Source of the DNA: Pseudomonadota bacterium | Lineage (GTDB): Bacteria > Myxococcota_A > Polyangia > Polyangiales > Polyangiaceae | DNA: 12,004 nt | NCBI GenBank assembly: GCA_023432025.1 | Contig: JAEYVE010000063.1 | Location: forward strand, 1 to 12,004 | Direction of reading: 5' to 3' | Shown: positions 1 to 7,003 of the stretch, piece by piece | How positions within the stretch are numbered: the stretch's first letter is position 1 | Layout: every line of letters starts with the position of its first letter | The notes under the pieces: model-generated | The model's database searches: none | What the model saw: only the letters and a program-made list of their open reading frames with translations | Told to the model about the DNA's origin: nothing | Program-made: the position numbers and the translations under genes

Positions 1-1
1 G

Positions 2-100
2 CTCCAGGACGTGCAGGAGCTCACGAACTTCTTCGAGCGACGCGTCAGCGCCTATCAAACAGGCGTGACTGGGCAAGTCGGCTTCGACTTCGACTTCTGA
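2..100 (+). CDS. C-terminal fragment of an unknown protein (5' end outside window)
   Basis: An open frame enters from the left edge and ends at a TGA at 98-100, giving 32 visible residues that finish in GQVGFDFDF. Alternating hydrophobic/polar residues with a terminal phenylalanine resemble the last strand of an outer-membrane beta-barrel, which the BAM complex recognises, but 32 residues are too few to assign a family. It lies on the same strand as the glycoside hydrolase that starts about 200 bases downstream. The terminator-like hairpin between them suggests a separate transcript or attenuated read-through. Coding status rests on the frame being open to the window edge and on the following bases becoming clearly A+T-richer after the stop. 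Confidence 0.5.
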   Translation, partial: LQDVQELTNFFERRVSAYQTGVTGQVGFDFDF

Positions 101-221
101 ATCGCGCCAATTTCCGGAAGAAATTACTAATCTGCATCATCCGCCAGCAACGCACAATGCCGCGCTAACTAGAGAGCGCACTCATTCTTGGCTTTCACTT
201 GCTTCCGAATGCGTTGTCACC

Positions 222-280
222 GAAAACTACGACCCGTCGCTTGTGTCAGTGCAGCGACGGGTTTCTCGTTTTCTCCTTTT
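222..280 (+). terminator. terminator-like hairpin (or leader attenuator) before the GH3 gene
   Basis: A 9-bp perfect stem (ACCCGTCGC at 232-240 with GCGACGGGT at 254-262) encloses a 13-base loop. A second outer helix can form between GAAAAC (222-227) and GTTTTC (268-273). A T-rich run (262-280) follows. This is the form of a Rho-independent terminator. It could end the upstream gene, whose stop is at 98-100. It ends only a few bases before the Shine-Dalgarno of the downstream lipoprotein gene, so it could instead attenuate that gene. Confidence 0.5.
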
Positions 281-283
281 GCG

Positions 284-290
284 AGGGTGG
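284..290 (+). promoter_or_regulatory. Shine-Dalgarno that fixes the GH3 start
   Basis: AGGGTGG lies 6 bases before the ATG at 297. The upstream in-frame GTG at 243 has no comparable site and sits inside the loop of the hairpin at 222-280. Only the ATG start places a lipoprotein signal peptide at the extreme N-terminus. Confidence 0.6.
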
Positions 291-296
291 CTTCTC

Positions 297-2690
297 ATGC
301 GCACGTTGGCTTTCCGCACGAGCGTTGGCGCTGTAGCGCTTCTGTCCCTTTACGCGTGTTCCACGCGTCCCGACGTCAACAAGAACGGCGGCCCGTCCGG
401 CTCGGGCGGGGCGCAGTCCGGCACGGGCAGCGTGAGCGGCGGTACGGGCGCGACGGGCAACAACTCCGGCACCGGCTCCACGGGCAACAACCCCGGCACG
501 GGAGGTGATGCTCCCGTGGTCGTCGAGAACGACCCGACGTGCAGAGAGTTCACCCCGACGCGCGCGAGCGTGGTGACGCCTCCAGATCCGAACGCGACCG
601 TCCTCGTCAACACCATCTCCGTCGACGAACGGCGTCAGATGTTGACCGGCGGCCAGCGCCTCTCGCCCGAGTGGTGGACGATCGACTTCGACGCCACTGG
701 CTCGTCGACGCTCGGCCTTCCTGACATGACGATGCGGGACGGTCCACGCGGCCTCAAGCACGTGGGCAACAACAAGCCCGCCCAGGCCGCCACCGTATTC
801 GCGGTGGGCGAGGCCATAGCGGCCTCTTGGGACCAAGACTTGGCGTACCGCGTCGGCGAGGTCATCGGCAAAGAGGCCCACGCGTTCAAGTACGACGTGT
901 ACCTCGGCCCCTCCATGGACGTCCTGCGTCATCCGCAGTGGGGCCGCGCACAAGAAGCGTTCGGCGAAGACCCCATCCTCTCGGGCAGGATCGCGGCGGC
1001 ACAGGTGCGCGGTGTTCAGGACCAGGGAGTCATCGCCTGCCCCAAGCATTTCACGCTCTACAGCACGGAAATGAACCGGGGCGATCCGAACACGCTGCAG
1101 GAGGTCAACATGATCGCCGATCAGCGAACGCTCTGGGAAAACTACCTGCGCAACTTCCAAATCGTCGTGGAAGAAGCCGATCCGGGCTGCATCATGGCCG
1201 CATACAACGCGGTCAATGGGGCCAGCATGACGCAGAACCAGCCGCTTCTGACGGGTGTGCTGCGTGAAGAGTGGGGTTGGGGCGGCTTCGTCGTGTCCGA
1301 CTGGTGGGCGACGGAGCTGAACCAGGGCACGCAGTCGCTCAACGCAGGCCTCGACCTCGAGATGCCCGACAACAACGCGTTCAATGCCCTCGTCTCGCAA
1401 GGCGCGAGCGAGGCCCGCATCACCGAGGCGGCCGCCCGCATCGTGAGCGTCCGTCGCAAGTTCCAGCACGACACGGCGGCGTACAAGGACCGCGCCGTCA
1501 GCGCGAGCCCGCACGCACAGCAGAGCCACAAGGACGTCGCGCGTGAGACGGCCGAGAAGGGCGCCGTGCTCTTGAAGAACGACGGCATCCTCCCCCTCAG
1601 CGGCATCTCGAGCATCGTGGTGCTCGGGCCGGACGCCAACCGTCCCCACACCAACACGGAGACACGCGGCAATCCGTCTGGATTGGGCGATCGCGGCAGC
1701 AGCGGCGCCACGCCCTCGTACGCGGTTTCGGTGCTCGACGGGATCAAGAACCACCCGTCGGCAGCGGGTATCACCGTCACCGACAGTCGCAACGCAGCGG
1801 ACGCAGGCACGGCCGACGTCGCCATCATCCCCATCACGATGGACTGGGAAGACGAAGGCGAAGCGTACAGCGAGGGCAAGGACCGCGAGAACCTGACCCT
1901 CGCCGGACCGCACCCGCGCTACTGGGACCCCAACGCGCGCCCCCCGGCTCCCGGCTCCGAGAATCAGTACGCTTCCCCAGTTCCCGACTCGAGTCAGTTG
2001 CCGGAAGCGTTCATTGCCCAGGCCGTGGCCGCGAATCCGAACGTCGTCGTGCTCCTGATGGTCGGCAGCGCCGTCATCATGGAAAGCTGGCACGGCAGCG
2101 TGAAGGGGATCGTGCAGACCTTCTACCCGGGCCAAGAGGGCGGCACCGCGATCGCGAACCTCGTTTTCGGAACCACCAATTTCTCGGGCAAGCTGCCCTT
2201 CACCATCGCCACCAATCCTTCGCACTACCCCACGTTCGGGAACACTGGGTCGTCTCTCACGGTCGACTACCTGCACGGCTACCGACGTCTGGAAGCGCAA
2301 GGCAACGTTCCTCGCTTCTACTTCGGGCACGGCCTCAGCTACACGACCTACACCTACGGAGATGCTCGCGTGCTCTGCACCGAGGGCATTTCCACCACGG
2401 GGCGGCTGGCGATCGAAATCCCCGTGACCAACAGCGGCTCGATGGCGGGAGACGAGGTGGTCCAGCTCTACGTCAAATCCCCGGGCGCCGATCACAAGCA
2501 GCTCAAGGCCTTCCGTCGCGTGAGCATCGCGCCGGGTGAAACGGTCAACGTGCAGCTCGTCGTGCCGGCCAAGGACATCGCCTACCGAGGCGACAGCGGC
2601 TGGGTCGTCGACCCCGGCACCTACGAGGTGTTCGTGGGGCCCAGCTCGGATCCTGCGCAGCTGAAAACCGCATCGTTCACCGTCAACTGA
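297..2690 (+). CDS. glycoside hydrolase family 3 lipoprotein (beta-glucosidase/beta-xylosidase type)
   Basis: This 797-residue protein should hydrolyse terminal beta-linked glucose or xylose from oligosaccharides by a retaining mechanism, probably at the outer envelope. Residues 1-21 form a lipoprotein signal with Cys21 after LYA. A Gly/Ser/Asn-rich linker (about 31-70) follows. The GH3 barrel (about 90-400) shows DGPRG (Asp148), GRAQEAFGEDP, Lys250-His251, and the nucleophile motif VVSDWW with Asp335. The alpha/beta sandwich (about 411-690) carries an acidic EDEGE segment (Glu520/Glu522, candidate acid/base) followed by DREN. A C-terminal fibronectin III-like domain (about 695-790) contains AGDEVVQLYV and a PGTYEVFVG strand. 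Length and domain order match BglX-like enzymes. The ATG at 297 is preferred over the GTG at 243 because of the SD and signal peptide. A porin-like gene begins 50 bases downstream. The family call is firm; the exact substrate cannot be read from sequence. Confidence 0.93.
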   Translation: MRTLAFRTSVGAVALLSLYACSTRPDVNKNGGPSGSGGAQSGTGSVSGGTGATGNNSGTGSTGNNPGTGGDAPVVVENDPTCREFTPTRASVVTPPDPNATVLVNTISVDERRQMLTGGQRLSPEWWTIDFDATGSSTLGLPDMTMRDGPRGLKHVGNNKPAQAATVFAVGEAIAASWDQDLAYRVGEVIGKEAHAFKYDVYLGPSMDVLRHPQWGRAQEAFGEDPILSGRIAAAQVRGVQDQGVIACPKHFTLYSTEMNRGDPNTLQEVNMIADQRTLWENYLRNFQIVVEEADPGCIMAAYNAVNGASMTQNQPLLTGVLREEWGWGGFVVSDWWATELNQGTQSLNAGLDLEMPDNNAFNALVSQGASEARITEAAARIVSVRRKFQHDTAAYKDRAVSASPHAQQSHKDVARETAEKGAVLLKNDGILPLSGISSIVVLGPDANRPHTNTETRGNPSGLGDRGSSGATPSYAVSVLDGIKNHPSAAGITVTDSRNAADAGTADVAIIPITMDWEDEGEAYSEGKDRENLTLAGPHPRYWDPNARPPAPGSENQYASPVPDSSQLPEAFIAQAVAANPNVVVLLMVGSAVIMESWHGSVKGIVQTFYPGQEGGTAIANLVFGTTNFSGKLPFTIATNPSHYPTFGNTGSSLTVDYLHGYRRLEAQGNVPRFYFGHGLSYTTYTYGDARVLCTEGISTTGRLAIEIPVTNSGSMAGDEVVQLYVKSPGADHKQLKAFRRVSIAPGETVNVQLVVPAKDIAYRGDSGWVVDPGTYEVFVGPSSDPAQLKTASFTVN
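453..503 (+). repeat. 27-base tandem repeat coding the Gly/Ser/Asn linker
   Basis: Two imperfect 27-base units encode TGNNSGTGS and TGNNPGTGG (residues 53-70 of the GH3 lipoprotein). They lie in a longer Gly/Ser-rich tract starting near residue 31. The repeat probably makes a flexible tether between the lipid anchor and the catalytic domain, and could change length by slippage in multiples of 9 residues. Confidence 0.6.
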
Positions 2691-2740
2691 CCGCGCGCCA
2701 CGTCACCTACGCCGAGCGGCGCCACACATCGAGCACACAC

Positions 2741-4195
2741 GTGAAACTCATGACTCGTAAGACGGGCCGCCGCACGCTGGCGGCCCTGGTTGGACTCGGG
2801 TGCACCCTCGCCCTGGCCCATCCAGCGGGCGCCCAGTCGGGCCTCGCTGGATGGGACGACGATGACGAACGGACGGTTCCTGCCGCTCCAGAGGCCTCCC
2901 CATCGGAAAGTCCGTCGAGCACACCGGCCTCGCCAGAGCCCGAGGTGCTCGACGCCGAGATGACGGGTGCGGCAGACACGTCCGCGGACGCCTCTGCACC
3001 AAAAGCGGCCCCAGAGGCCAAGGAGAGCGACTCGCCCGGCGCTCGCGCCATGCGCGACCTGCGCGAGCTCGAGGCGCGCAACGGCTTCGCCCCGCCACCA
3101 CCCGAGAACGAGCTCGAATGGCGTGGAAGCCTGCAGCTCGACCTCGCCCAGGCCCAGTACACGTTCAGCGAAGGCGTCGCTCCAGAGGAGACTCTCTACG
3201 ACTTCCGCGGTCGCTTCGTGGTGGGCCCCACGGTCACGCACGAGTTCGAGGACGGCTACTTCCTCGCGGCGCGCGCAGAAATGGTGGGCTGGGTCCGCGA
3301 GCGCGAAAACATCTATCAGGTCAACGTCGACGACGTGTACGCCCGCTTCGGCAAAAAGGGCGTCTGGGACGTCACGGGAGGCCGCTTCCTCGCCTGGCGC
3401 GTCTATCACCGCGGGCGCGGCTTCGATCTGTTCACGGTCGAAGATCTCGGCGCTTGCAAGCAGGGTAACTGCGGCACGCAGAACCCCAACAACTTCGCCG
3501 TGAGCATGTACGAGGTGGACAACATCTACATGCGCGGGCCCTACGGTCGTCTAGCGGCGCACATCTACCCCACCGAGTGGTCCGGTATCGAGCTCTTGGG
3601 CGAATACGGCGGCAACGACACCATCAACGTTCTGGGCGGCCGCGCCGCCGCGATGGTTCGTTCCAAGTACTTCCGGCTGTCTGCGGCGGCCGAGTACCGG
3701 GAGGTCAAGCCCACCACGATCATTGCCCCGGAAGAAAACGGCGTCGCCAAGCCGTGTCCCAAGTGCAACACGTCCAACTCCTACGGCTTCGGTGGCGGCG
3801 TCGAGCTGACCCCCGTCGAGTGGTTGGAGCTTGGCTTCAGCGCTGCGCACGGGGAGCGCGAGGCCTTCAATCCCCTCAACGGCAACCCGGAGCTGGAGGG
3901 AACCGGCTCGGTCTCGACCTACGGCGGCTACGGGGAGCTCGATGTCGGCTCGTTCGTGGGACGGAGCTTCCTCGTGGGCGGCGGAGCCCACTGGACGCAG
4001 GAGAACATGGACAGCGGCAACTACGACAGCCACCTGCAGATGGCCGCGTTCCTCGCCTATCCTCTCGGCTTCAACTCCGCCGAGCTCAAGCTCGTCTTCT
4101 CGCGAGCGGAGCTCGATCGCATCATCGGCTCCACCAACGCCGAGCCTTCGAGCACGTCCAACGCCGTTCGCTTGCGTCTTCTTTACCCGTTCTGA
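2741..4195 (+). CDS. putative outer-membrane beta-barrel (porin-like) protein
   Basis: This 484-residue protein begins with a basic, hydrophobic signal peptide that probably ends at AGA|QS near residue 31. It continues with a Pro/Ser/Ala/Glu-rich segment to about residue 120, then many short amphipathic strands of alternating aromatic and polar residues, and ends in LRLLYPF with the terminal Phe typical of outer-membrane barrels. Two cysteine pairs, Cys239/Cys244 and a CPKC motif (Cys339/Cys342), fall in probable loops and are unusual for a porin. The gene follows the GH3 lipoprotein by 50 bases with no terminator between, so co-transcription is likely and sugar passage is a reasonable guess. 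The GTG at 2741 has only a weak GAG 7 bases upstream; an ATG at 2750 gives nearly the same signal peptide. I do not recognise the precise family; barrel topology is inferred from composition. Confidence 0.75.
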   Translation: MKLMTRKTGRRTLAALVGLGCTLALAHPAGAQSGLAGWDDDDERTVPAAPEASPSESPSSTPASPEPEVLDAEMTGAADTSADASAPKAAPEAKESDSPGARAMRDLRELEARNGFAPPPPENELEWRGSLQLDLAQAQYTFSEGVAPEETLYDFRGRFVVGPTVTHEFEDGYFLAARAEMVGWVRERENIYQVNVDDVYARFGKKGVWDVTGGRFLAWRVYHRGRGFDLFTVEDLGACKQGNCGTQNPNNFAVSMYEVDNIYMRGPYGRLAAHIYPTEWSGIELLGEYGGNDTINVLGGRAAAMVRSKYFRLSAAAEYREVKPTTIIAPEENGVAKPCPKCNTSNSYGFGGGVELTPVEWLELGFSAAHGEREAFNPLNGNPELEGTGSVSTYGGYGELDVGSFVGRSFLVGGGAHWTQENMDSGNYDSHLQMAAFLAYPLGFNSAELKLVFSRAELDRIIGSTNAEPSSTSNAVRLRLLYPF

Positions 4196-4231
4196 GAGAC
4201 GCAGCGCGCGCGGCTCATGACGAGCTGCGCC

Positions 4232-4263
4232 CGAGTCGCTCCCCCGCCCGGGGGAGCGACTCG
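4232..4263. repeat. 14-bp perfect inverted repeat, hairpin 1
   Basis: Left arm 4232-4245 (CGAGTCGCTCCCCC) pairs perfectly with 4250-4263 around a 4-base GCCC loop. It begins 36 bases after the stop of the porin-like gene. It lacks a T-run, so it is not a textbook Rho-independent terminator, but a stem this GC-rich should be very stable in RNA and may mark the 3' end of the transcript. Confidence 0.7.
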
Positions 4264-4272
4264 AGAGCCACC

Positions 4273-4291
4273 GCGCGCGTGTGACGCGCGC
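4273..4291. repeat. 8-bp inverted repeat, hairpin 2
   Basis: GCGCGCGT (4273-4280) pairs with ACGCGCGC (4284-4291) around a 3-base GTG loop. Its right arm shares three bases with the left arm of the next hairpin, so the two structures are mutually exclusive at full length. Confidence 0.5.
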
Positions 4292-4327
4292 TCGAGCTGC
4301 TCCCCGGGCCCCCGAGCAGCTCGAGCG
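4289..4327. repeat. 14-bp perfect inverted repeat, hairpin 3
   Basis: The arm 4289-4302 (containing CTCGAGCTGCTC) pairs with 4314-4327 around an 11-base C-rich loop that itself holds CCCGGG. No T-tract follows. The remaining stretch 4328-4476 before the mechanosensitive channel gene shows only a weaker 7-bp inverted repeat (TTCGCCG 4368-4374 with CGGCGAA 4390-4396) and no convincing promoter. Confidence 0.65.
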
Positions 4328-4476
4328 GCCGTCCACGTACGGAGGGCTCGCTCTTCCGCGTTCCGCCTTCGCCGAGTCGACGTCCAAACCGGCGAAAGCT
4401 CCTCGCTCTGAAAACGCGGGGTCGTTCCTTCTTGTGACCTGCCGCGGCGAGGCTGCTATGGGCTCGGACGGAGCCC

Positions 4477-5760
4477 ATGCTGGTCGGAAGAATTCTCTCT
4501 TGGCTCGTCTCTGCGGGGATCGCTCCGGGGCTTGCGCACAGCGTGGCCGTGGTGGCGAGCGTGTTGGTGCTGATTGGTTGCGCCTGGCTGGTCAACCTGG
4601 TGACCAAGCGCATCATCTTGCGCGTCGTTTCGAGCATCGTGCGGCGCACGCCCGTCGAGTGGGACGACATTTTTCTCAAGGCGGGCGTGTTCACCCGCCT
4701 CTCGCACGTCGCGCCCACGCTCGTGGTGACCGTGCTCGGTCCGGAGTTCTTTCTCCACACCGAGCTCTGGGCGCGGAGGCTCGAGACGTGCGTCAACGTG
4801 TACTTGGTCGTCATCGTGCTGCTCGTCTTGGACGCGCTCTTGAACGCCGTCATCGAGCTCTTCGAGCGCAGCGACACGATGAAGAACGTGCCGCTCAAAG
4901 GCTTCATTCAGGGCACCAAGCTCGTGCTCGTCATCACCGGCGGCATCCTGGTTCTGAGCTTGCTCTTGGGGCGCTCGCCCATCTTCTTCCTCTCCGGCCT
5001 CGGTGCGCTGACGGCCGTGCTGCTCCTGGTGTTCAAGGACGCGCTGCTCGGCTTGGTGGCGGGCGTCCAAATCTCGGTGAGCCGCATGATCCAGATCGGC
5101 GATTGGATCGAGATGCCCAAGTACGGCGCGGACGGCGACGTCATCGACGTGAGCCTCACCACGGTGCGCGTGAGAAACTGGGATCGCACGGTGACGACCG
5201 TCCCCACCTACGCGCTCATCGCAGATCCCGTCAAAAACTGGCGCGCCATGCACGAAGCGGGCGGACGCCGGATCAAGCGCAGCATTTTCCTCGACATGCA
5301 GAGCTTTCGCTTCGTCGACGAGGCGCTGCTGGCCAAAATGATGAAGTTTCAGCGCCTCCGCCCCTACTTGGAGAGCAAGCTGCCCGAGCTCGAAGAGTGG
5401 AACCGGCAAGAGCGCGTGGACGCAAACGAGCTCGTCAACGGTCGCCGCCTGACGAACATCGGCTGCTTCCGCGCCTACGCCACGGCGTACCTGCGAGCCC
5501 ACAAACAAATTCACCAGGACATGACCTTCCTGGTGCGTCAGCTGCAGCCGACGGACAAAGGGCTTCCGCTCGAGATTTACGTCTTTACCACCGACACTCG
5601 CTGGGCCGTCTACGAGGGCATTCAGGCCGATATTTTCGACCACTTGATCACGGTGGTCCCGGAGTTCGGTCTCTCCGTGTACCAGGCGCCGAGCAGCAGT
5701 GACATGCGGCTCTTGGCGAGCCGCCTCAGCCACCCGGAAGCAGCACAGAAGCGCGCTTAG
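4477..5760 (+). CDS. ybdG: YbdG-like miniconductance mechanosensitive channel (MscS superfamily)
   Basis: This 427-residue inner-membrane protein should open under membrane tension to release solutes after hypo-osmotic shock. It matches the length of E. coli YbdG (415 residues) and keeps its most distinctive stretches. Several N-terminal membrane spans lead to the pore-lining segment (about 173-203: SGLGALTAVLLL, then FKDALLGLVAG). The MscS beta-domain follows with IGDWIEMPKYGADG (207-220), VRVRNWD and TTVPTYAL. The C-terminal soluble part keeps GGRRIKRSI, EEWNRQ, NIGCFRAY, LPLEIYVFT and IQADIFDH. The ATG is preceded by GGAG at 4470-4473, a slightly short spacing; the nearby ATG at 4458 is out of frame. 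The gene stands alone on the + strand and converges on the xylose transporter operon, 58 bases beyond its stop. Nothing suggests a link to sugar uptake. Confidence 0.93.
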   Translation: MLVGRILSWLVSAGIAPGLAHSVAVVASVLVLIGCAWLVNLVTKRIILRVVSSIVRRTPVEWDDIFLKAGVFTRLSHVAPTLVVTVLGPEFFLHTELWARRLETCVNVYLVVIVLLVLDALLNAVIELFERSDTMKNVPLKGFIQGTKLVLVITGGILVLSLLLGRSPIFFLSGLGALTAVLLLVFKDALLGLVAGVQISVSRMIQIGDWIEMPKYGADGDVIDVSLTTVRVRNWDRTVTTVPTYALIADPVKNWRAMHEAGGRRIKRSIFLDMQSFRFVDEALLAKMMKFQRLRPYLESKLPELEEWNRQERVDANELVNGRRLTNIGCFRAYATAYLRAHKQIHQDMTFLVRQLQPTDKGLPLEIYVFTTDTRWAVYEGIQADIFDHLITVVPEFGLSVYQAPSSSDMRLLASRLSHPEAAQKRA

Positions 5761-5818
5761 CGAGAGACCTTTCGTCCGAGACCCGCCAAGCCAAACGCCG
5801 GGAGCGCGTACGACTCGG

Positions 5819-7003
5819 TCAACGAGAGAGCCGCACGTCCATCCACACCGCCAGCGCCAACACGACGCCGCGCGCGATGAGCTTCACTTCCGGCGTGAAC
5901 GCGAGCAGCGTCATGCCGTTCAGCAGCGTGGCCATGATGAGCGCGCCGAACAGAACGCCGAGCACGGTGCCGCGCCCGCCGCGCAGGCTGGTACCGCCGA
6001 TGACACACGCGGCGATGGCGTCCAGCTCCATGAGCTGGCCGGTGGTGGTGGTCGAGGCGCCCGCGAAGGCGGACTGCAGGTAGCCGGCCAACGCCACCAC
6101 GACGCCCACCAGCGCGAACGCGGAAATGACGACGCCCGCGATGGGGACGCCCGACACCCGCGCCGCCTCCTCGTTGCCGCCAATGGCGTAGAGGTACCGC
6201 CCGAAGCGCACATGACGCGTCAAGACGTGAACGCCCAGCGCCACCGCCGCGAGCAAGAGCGCCGCCAGCGGTACGCCCTTGTACTGGTTCATGACCACCA
6301 CGAAGAGACCGAGCACCTGAGCGGACAGGATCCACTTCAGGAAGGTCATTTCCCGGTCGACGGCCAAACCGCGCGCGTGCTTGCGACGGTCCTCGAAGAA
6401 CATGCTGACGCCCAACAGAACGACGACCAAGAGAGAAAGCGCGTAGCCGAGGACGGGCGGCAAGTAGAACGTCGTGAGAACGGAGTAGAGGTTGCTCCCC
6501 CCGCCGGCAACGACGGGAACGGTTTCGTTCTGGATGACGACCCAGTGCAGGCCCTTGAACACCAAGAGGCCGCCCAGCGTGATGATGAACGCCGGAATGC
6601 GCTCGCGCACGATGAGCGTCCCCATGCCCGCGTACACCGCTACCGTCAAAAGAAGCGTGACCGAAAGCGCCAGCGGTGCGGGCCAGCCGACCTTGGTGAC
6701 GAGAACGGCGGCCACACCACCGGCCAAGCCCAAGCCGCTGCCCACGCTGAGATCGATTTGTCCCGGCAAAATGACGAGCAACATGCCCAGCGCCAAGACC
6801 GCCGTGGCCGTGAGCTCGATGGCCAACTGAGAGAGGTTGCGCGCGCTGAGAAAGGCCGGATCGAGCGTCCAGAAATACGTCGAAATGAGCACCAGCGCGA
6901 TCAGCATCGAGAAATCCCGCAAGCTCCCTCGCGCAGATGGCTCCCCGACCTTCGCGGGCTTCGAGACGCCGTCACCCAGACTCGCTTTGGCTTCTTGATT
7001 CAC
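5819..7003 (-). CDS. xylH: D-xylose-type ABC transporter permease
   Basis: This 394-residue polytopic inner-membrane protein forms the channel of a D-xylose-type importer; E. coli XylH has 393 residues. Family motifs are visible: LPGQIDLSVGS (80-89), the cytoplasmic coupling loop GGNEEAARVSG (275-285) and CVIGGTSLRGGRG (333-345). Hydrophobic spans cover most of the rest after a polar N-terminal tail of about 30 residues. It starts at a GTG overlapping the TGA of the ATPase gene by four bases (GTGA), and a strong GGAGGAG lies 5 bases upstream inside the ATPase gene, so the two are translationally coupled. It is the last gene of the three-gene operon. I see no clear terminator in the 58 bases before the convergent channel gene. 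Related pentose/hexose permeases such as RbsC or GguB are alternatives, but length and partners favour XylH. Confidence 0.92.
   Translation of the reverse strand: MNQEAKASLGDGVSKPAKVGEPSARGSLRDFSMLIALVLISTYFWTLDPAFLSARNLSQLAIELTATAVLALGMLLVILPGQIDLSVGSGLGLAGGVAAVLVTKVGWPAPLALSVTLLLTVAVYAGMGTLIVRERIPAFIITLGGLLVFKGLHWVVIQNETVPVVAGGGSNLYSVLTTFYLPPVLGYALSLLVVVLLGVSMFFEDRRKHARGLAVDREMTFLKWILSAQVLGLFVVVMNQYKGVPLAALLLAAVALGVHVLTRHVRFGRYLYAIGGNEEAARVSGVPIAGVVISAFALVGVVVALAGYLQSAFAGASTTTTGQLMELDAIAACVIGGTSLRGGRGTVLGVLFGALIMATLLNGMTLLAFTPEVKLIARGVVLALAVWMDVRLSR

Noticed and set aside
189..204. A sigma-54-like promoter (TGGC ... TTGC) upstream of the GH3 gene.
   Set aside because: The GG and GC dinucleotides are separated by 9 bases, not the strictly required 10.
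246..2495. A 749-codon open frame on the minus strand opposite the GH3 gene.
   Set aside because: It is Arg/Val/His/Gly-rich low-information sequence without domains, mirrors the GC-rich third positions of the GH3 gene, and covers a well-supported enzyme.
4432..4462. A TTGTGA ... TATGGG pair as a promoter for the mechanosensitive channel gene.
   Set aside because: The -10 match is poor, the spacing is 19 bases, and the resulting leader would be too short to hold a ribosome-binding site.
4456..5733. A 425-codon minus-strand open frame opposite the mechanosensitive channel gene.
   Set aside because: Its His/Arg/Asp/Glu-rich composition is the usual antisense shadow in high-GC DNA; the + strand frame matches YbdG along its whole length.
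5761..5818. A bidirectional terminator between the convergent channel and permease genes.
   Set aside because: Only a 5-bp inverted repeat with a 33-base loop is present and there is no T-run in either direction.
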